A stretch of 64,000 bases of DNA from NCBI GenBank assembly GCA_035606695.1, contig DATNEW010000026.1:434001-498000 (forward strand). The letters run 5' to 3'. A program made the position numbers and the translations under genes. The stretch comes from Gemmatimonadaceae bacterium. Its GTDB lineage: Bacteria; Gemmatimonadota; Gemmatimonadetes; Gemmatimonadales; Gemmatimonadaceae. This document shows, piece after piece, positions 59,864-64,000 of the stretch (the stretch's first letter is position 1; the number at the start of each line of letters is the position of its first letter). A model generated the notes under the pieces. The model worked only from the letters and a program-made list of their open reading frames with translations, ran no database searches and was not told the origin of the DNA.

Positions 59864-62377
59864 ATGCGCGACAACGGTAGGAGCTCCAGCCGCCTCGGCC
59901 TTCTGGACGTGCGCGCCATTCTGAGATCGCTCCGTCGCGCCCCACTCTTCACGACGACCGTCGTTTGCACGCTAGCGCTGGGCATCGGCGCCACGTCGGC
60001 GATCTTCACCGTCGTCGACGCCGTACTGCTGCGGCCGCTGCCGTATCGCGATTCGGGCCGGCTCGTCGCGCTGCGACATACGCTGCTCGGCATCGGCATT
60101 CCGACGGCGGGGCAATCGCTCGGAACGTATTTCCACTATCGGCGATCGAGCCACACGCTGTCCGCGGTTGCGGCTTATCAACGGCCGTCCGTCAATCTGT
60201 CCGACGCCTCGGGCACGACTGAGCCCGAGCGTGTTTCGGGCGCGAGGGTCACGGCGAATCTCCTGCCGATGCTCGGCATCAAGCCCGCGCTCGGGCGCTC
60301 GTTTACGGAAGAGGAAGACCGGCCGAACGGCGGTAACGTCGCGCTGATCGGCGATGCGCTGTGGCGCCGCCGATACGGCGCAGATCCGCACATCGTGGGT
60401 CGCACCATTCGCGTGGACGCCGCGGCGTTCACGATCATTGGCGTCATGCCGGCCGGCTTCACCTTTCCGGGAGTGAACACCGATCTCTGGCTACCCCTGC
60501 AACTCGACCCCGCGACGACGAACGCGGGCGGATTCAACGTGGCTGCGCTTGGGAGGTTGGCTCCGAACGCCACGGTCGACGGCGCGCAGCGTGAGCTGAA
60601 CGATCTCCTCGTGCGCTTGCCCGAGGCGTATCCGAATGTCTACCCCGGACTGCCGACGGCGGGCCTGCTCAAACAATCACGCGCTCGCGCCGTGGTGCTC
60701 ACGATGAAGGACGAAGCGATCGGCGGCTTCGCGCGCATATTGTGGATCGTCCTCGCGACCGTCGGACTCGTGCTGGTGGTCACGTGCGCCAACGTCTCGA
60801 ACTTGATGCTCGTGCGCGCGCAGGGCCGCGGCCGCGAGATCGCGGTTCGTTCCGCGCTCGGCGCCAGCCGTGGAAATATCCTGGCCGGCTTTCTCACCGA
60901 AGGCTTGATCCTCGCGATCCTGGGCGCGATTGGCGGGCTCGCGCTCGCGTTCATTGCCGTGCATTTGCTTGTCAACGCCGGTGCACAGAATCTCCCGCGT
61001 CTGAACGAAGTGCGGATGGGCGGCGTGACGTTCGCGTTCACCGCGCTGCTCGCCGTCGTCGTGGCGCTCGTTTGCAGCGTGCTGCCCGCGCTGCGGCTGC
61101 GCGGCGCCAACGTGTCGGCGATGTTGCGCGAGGGCGGCCGCACGGGAACGGCCGGTCGCGGACAACATCGGGCGCAACACACGCTCGTCGTGGTGCAGAT
61201 GGCGCTTGCCGTGCTGCTCGTGGCCGGCTCGGGCCTATTGATGCGCACCGTCGCGCACCTTCGCTCGGTGCGCCCGGGGTTCGATCCGGCGAACACGCTC
61301 GCCTTTACGATCTCGCTGCCGGTGGGCGACATGCCTCACGCGCGCGACGCGGCGCTCTATTATGAATCTTTAATAGATCGCCTTGGCGCGCTGCCGGGCG
61401 TGCGGAGCGTTGGCCTCACGACCAAGCTCCCGCTCATCGGCGGCGAAAGTCTGACGCCGGTCTACATCGAGTCGCAGCCGATGCAGGGCACCACGCTGCC
61501 GCCGGTGTTTCCGTTTCCGGAGGCCACGCCGGGGTACTTCCAGGCCATGCGCATCGCGCTCGTTGCGGGGCGGTTGTTCGGCCCGCCGACCGATCCGAAC
61601 GCGGAGAAGGACGTCGTCGTCAGCCGCGCCTTCGCCGAGCGCTTCTGGCACGATCCGACGGGGGCGAGGGCGCTCGGCCAGCACGTGCGTGCGACCGTAG
61701 AGCAGCCATGGTTCACGATCGTCGGCGTCGTCGAGAGCGTACGCGATTCGTCGCTCACCGCCGACGGGGTCGGCGAGGTCTACACGCCGCTCGTCATTCC
61801 ATCGCCTGAGACGCCGGACAGCACGCGCAACATGCCGCGGTTCGTGTCGATCGTCATGCGCACCGCGGGCGATCCCACGGCGCTCGTGCCGTCGGTGCGC
61901 CGCACCATCTCCGAGCTGCGCGCGAGCATACCGGTGTATGATCTTCAGTCGATGAGCGACGTCCTCGCCCGGACGATGGCGCAAACGACGTTCGTCCTCG
62001 CCATCCTTGGCGCGGCCGCCGCCATCACGCTCATACTCGGTGCTGTCGGTCTGTACGGCGTGATCGCGTACTCGGTCAGCCTGCGTACGCGCGAGCTCGG
62101 CGTACGGATGGCGTTGGGCGCCGCGCCCGGCGCCATTCGCGCCATGATCCTGCACGAGGGCTCCGTGCTCGCGCTGATCGGCATCGGCGCGGGCCTTGCC
62201 GCATTCCTCGGCCTCGGCCGCCTCCTGCGGCGATTGCTCTTCGAGGTCGGCGCGGCGGATCCGGTCACGCTCGCCGTGACGGCGTTCCTGCTCCTGGCCA
62301 TCGGTCTCGTCGCGAGCTGGTTGCCCGCACGCCGCGCGGCGCGCGCCGATCCTCTGGACGCACTCCGCGCGGAATAG
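59864..62377 (+). CDS. MacB/FtsX-type ABC permease (ADOP family, no prefix)
   Basis: An 837-residue orphan permease lacking the N-terminal prefix domain; it begins at once with the first module (RAPLFTTTVVCTLALGIGAT). The periplasmic domain includes FPGVNTDLWLPLQLDP. A second module (ILWIVLATVGLVLVVTCANV, then VSNLMLVRAQGRGREIAVRS) and a last set (ITLILGAVGLYGVIAYSV, VTLAVTAFLLLAIGLVASWL) follow. No PadR gene is adjacent. It converges on the next permease with only eight bases between their stops. Confidence 0.9.
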   Translation: MRDNGRSSSRLGLLDVRAILRSLRRAPLFTTTVVCTLALGIGATSAIFTVVDAVLLRPLPYRDSGRLVALRHTLLGIGIPTAGQSLGTYFHYRRSSHTLSAVAAYQRPSVNLSDASGTTEPERVSGARVTANLLPMLGIKPALGRSFTEEEDRPNGGNVALIGDALWRRRYGADPHIVGRTIRVDAAAFTIIGVMPAGFTFPGVNTDLWLPLQLDPATTNAGGFNVAALGRLAPNATVDGAQRELNDLLVRLPEAYPNVYPGLPTAGLLKQSRARAVVLTMKDEAIGGFARILWIVLATVGLVLVVTCANVSNLMLVRAQGRGREIAVRSALGASRGNILAGFLTEGLILAILGAIGGLALAFIAVHLLVNAGAQNLPRLNEVRMGGVTFAFTALLAVVVALVCSVLPALRLRGANVSAMLREGGRTGTAGRGQHRAQHTLVVVQMALAVLLVAGSGLLMRTVAHLRSVRPGFDPANTLAFTISLPVGDMPHARDAALYYESLIDRLGALPGVRSVGLTTKLPLIGGESLTPVYIESQPMQGTTLPPVFPFPEATPGYFQAMRIALVAGRLFGPPTDPNAEKDVVVSRAFAERFWHDPTGARALGQHVRATVEQPWFTIVGVVESVRDSSLTADGVGEVYTPLVIPSPETPDSTRNMPRFVSIVMRTAGDPTALVPSVRRTISELRASIPVYDLQSMSDVLARTMAQTTFVLAILGAAAAITLILGAVGLYGVIAYSVSLRTRELGVRMALGAAPGAIRAMILHEGSVLALIGIGAGLAAFLGLGRLLRRLLFEVGAADPVTLAVTAFLLLAIGLVASWLPARRAARADPLDALRAE

Positions 62378-62385
62378 CGGGCCCG

Positions 62386-64000
62386 CTATCTCAGAACTGT
62401 AATAGGATCGACGCGGCTCGCCCGGCGCACCGGCAGCAGCAGCGCGATGGTCGCGCAAAGCGCCAACGTCAACACCGCGAGGCCGATCGCGACGGGATCG
62501 AACTGTCCGACGCCGAACAGTTGCGCGCGCAGCATTCGCGCCGCGGTGACGACTCCGATCGTGCCGATCGCCAGCCCCGCGGCCATCCAGACGCCCCCTT
62601 GGCGCAGCACCAGCCGCACGATCGCGCCGCGCGATGCGCCGAGCGCGACGCGAACGCCAAACTCTCGTTCGCGGGCGGCGGCCATGTTGGCGAACATCGC
62701 GTAGACGCCGACTGACGCCAGCAGCAACGCGAGACCGCCGAACGACGCCATCAGTATCACGGGTAAGCGGTGGATTCTAAACGTATCGCCGAGCACCTCG
62801 TCCATCGCCTGTACTTTGTAGATCGGAATCATCGGATCGACCGATCCGATCGCCTTGCGTACGCTGGCGGTGAGCGCCGTCGGATCACCCGACGTGCGGA
62901 TCACGAAGACGTTGCCGTACGACGACTGGCGGAACGGAAGGTAGAGCATTGGTTCGGGAGAGAGATGCGTCGGATCGTTTCGCACGCTGCCGACGACGCC
63001 GACGATGGTAATCCACGGCGCGGTTGGATTCGGCGGGCCGATGTGAACGTGCGCGCCGACGGCGCCGCCCTTCGGCCAGTACCGCCTCGCCATCGCTTCG
63101 TTGATGATCATGACCGGTGGCATGCTGTCGCGATCGATCGACGCGTCGAACAGCCGTCCTTCCTTCAACGGAATGTCCATCGTGCGGAAGTAGCTCTCCG
63201 ACGCGCCGACCGTGAGCATGAACGGAACGGGCTCGTTCGGCGCCCACGGCGAATTCTGAATGAACAATCCGTTGCTGTTGTGAACCATCGTCGGTAGCGC
63301 GGACACGACTGCGACGCCTTTCACGCCCGGCAGAGCGCTCACCTTTTGTTGCAATGCATCGAAAAGCTGGTTGCGCGCGGCGAGCGTGGAGTATTTCGCG
63401 TTCGGAGGCTGCACCGTCAGTGTCAGGAGATTCTCCGGTTTGAATCCGATGGGCGCCGTTGTCATTGCGACCAGGCTTCGTACGAGGAGTCCCGCCGCGG
63501 CGAGCAAACTCACACAGAGCGCGATCTGTCCGGCGACGAGCACGCCGCGCAAGCGCCGCGAACGAACGCTTTCACTGGCGCCGCGTGTTTCGTCGCGAAG
63601 CGTCCGCTGTGGATCGGCGCGCCCCACCGACAGCGCGGGGCCGACGCCAAAGGCGAGTCCCGTCAGCAGCGCGAGTGCGAAGGTGACGAGAATCGCACCC
63701 GTGTCGAGTGACAGCGTCGCGTATGACGGAATGACGTTCAGCGCGAGACCGCGCAGGAGACTGAGGCCCGCCATCGCCAGCGCCAGGCCCGCGACGCCGC
63801 CGGCGACGGCCAGCAGCACGCTCTCGGTGAGCAATTGCCGAACGAGCCGTCCGCGGCCGGCGCCGAGCGCGACGCGCACCGCGAATTCCTTGCGGCGCGA
63901 GATAGTGCGTGACAAAAGCGCTCCGGCGAGATTCGCGCACGTGATGAGCAGCACGAGCCCTGCGCTCGCGAGCAGCACGAGGAGCGGTCCCCGTGTGTCG
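62386..64000 (-). CDS. MacB/FtsX-type ABC permease (partial, 5' end outside window)
   Basis: The C-terminal 530 or so residues of another orphan permease. The frame remains open to the right edge and continues upstream with RGPLLVLLASAGLVLLITCA, typical of the middle membrane module, so the true start lies beyond 64000. Later parts include TISRRKEFAVRVALGAGRGR, the second periplasmic domain, and the final helices (GLALLLASVGVYAMFANMAA, AIGLAVLTLALCATIALLLP). It is convergent with the permease at 59864. Confidence 0.9.
   Translation of the reverse strand, partial: DTRGPLLVLLASAGLVLLITCANLAGALLSRTISRRKEFAVRVALGAGRGRLVRQLLTESVLLAVAGGVAGLALAMAGLSLLRGLALNVIPSYATLSLDTGAILVTFALALLTGLAFGVGPALSVGRADPQRTLRDETRGASESVRSRRLRGVLVAGQIALCVSLLAAAGLLVRSLVAMTTAPIGFKPENLLTLTVQPPNAKYSTLAARNQLFDALQQKVSALPGVKGVAVVSALPTMVHNSNGLFIQNSPWAPNEPVPFMLTVGASESYFRTMDIPLKEGRLFDASIDRDSMPPVMIINEAMARRYWPKGGAVGAHVHIGPPNPTAPWITIVGVVGSVRNDPTHLSPEPMLYLPFRQSSYGNVFVIRTSGDPTALTASVRKAIGSVDPMIPIYKVQAMDEVLGDTFRIHRLPVILMASFGGLALLLASVGVYAMFANMAAAREREFGVRVALGASRGAIVRLVLRQGGVWMAAGLAIGTIGVVTAARMLRAQLFGVGQFDPVAIGLAVLTLALCATIALLLPVRRASRVDPITVLR

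Overview
This window is high-GC, gene-dense bacterial DNA (56 protein genes called, no RNA genes seen) with the gene repertoire of Gemmatimonadota or a close relative. The evidence is a membrane-anchored Ser/Thr kinase with a large C-terminal TPR region, a very long TonB-dependent receptor with a carboxypeptidase-regulatory-like N-terminus, a DUF5916 outer-membrane protein, M13 and M28 exopeptidases, and several orphan MacB/FtsX-type permeases of about 840-900 residues (the 'ADOP' type) paired with PadR repressors. There is no 16S or other marker, so the phylum is an inference from protein families. Many starts are GTG or TTG, and several promoters appear to give leaderless or nearly leaderless mRNAs.

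Layout. 0-8 kb: small regulatory and housekeeping genes. These are a self-regulated TetR gene coupled to a MoaF-like gene, an NAD-dependent epimerase, a MerR/VOC divergent pair around a perfect dyad, an NTF2-like lipoprotein with a repeated lipobox, GNAT, a DUF1059-LuxR fusion, cupin, a small HExxH protein and two secreted proteins. 8-16.5 kb: a truncated aspartyl protease, M13 peptidase, Gfo/Idh/MocA oxidoreductase, an AAA/DUF4143 ATPase preceded by four 23-bp repeats, a phosphoesterase, a second VOC protein and M28 peptidase. 16.5-30 kb: the kinase coupled to a metallo-beta-lactamase-fold hydrolase, a 1310-residue double-TPR/hydrolase fusion, a triple-FHA protein and the divergent TonB receptor. 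30-36 kb: the PadR-permease pair, a paralogous MBL hydrolase, a COG4705-like membrane protein and an alpha/beta hydrolase. 36-50 kb: an ABC-2 exporter, DUF5916, NlpC/P60, a GH63-like glycosidase, amidohydrolase, DUF4337, GH25 lysozyme, AraC and a DHFR-like reductase. Five of the six copies of a dispersed GTCATCCYGAG-type intergenic repeat lie here, two of them tandemly expanded. 50-64 kb: a PadR-permease pair with a 42-bp dyad operator, followed by an overlapping beta-lactamase/transglutaminase-like/SET operon, then a beta-propeller protein coupled to a MoaD/ThiS-like protein ending in Gly-Gly, and two convergent permeases, the last cut by the window edge.

How the genes work together. Most genes look like envelope, nutrient-scavenging and stress functions: secreted peptidases, outer-membrane receptors, cell-wall hydrolases and orphan permeases. 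There is no prophage, IS element, CRISPR array or classical defence island. The best candidates for an undescribed system are the propeller plus MoaD-like pair (58.4-59.8 kb) and the beta-lactamase/TGase-like/SET operon downstream of PadR-permease (57.0-51.4 kb, minus strand). Short tandem duplications (7, 10, 10, 15, 23, 29 and 43 bp) recur at regulatory or intergenic positions, suggesting active local slippage.
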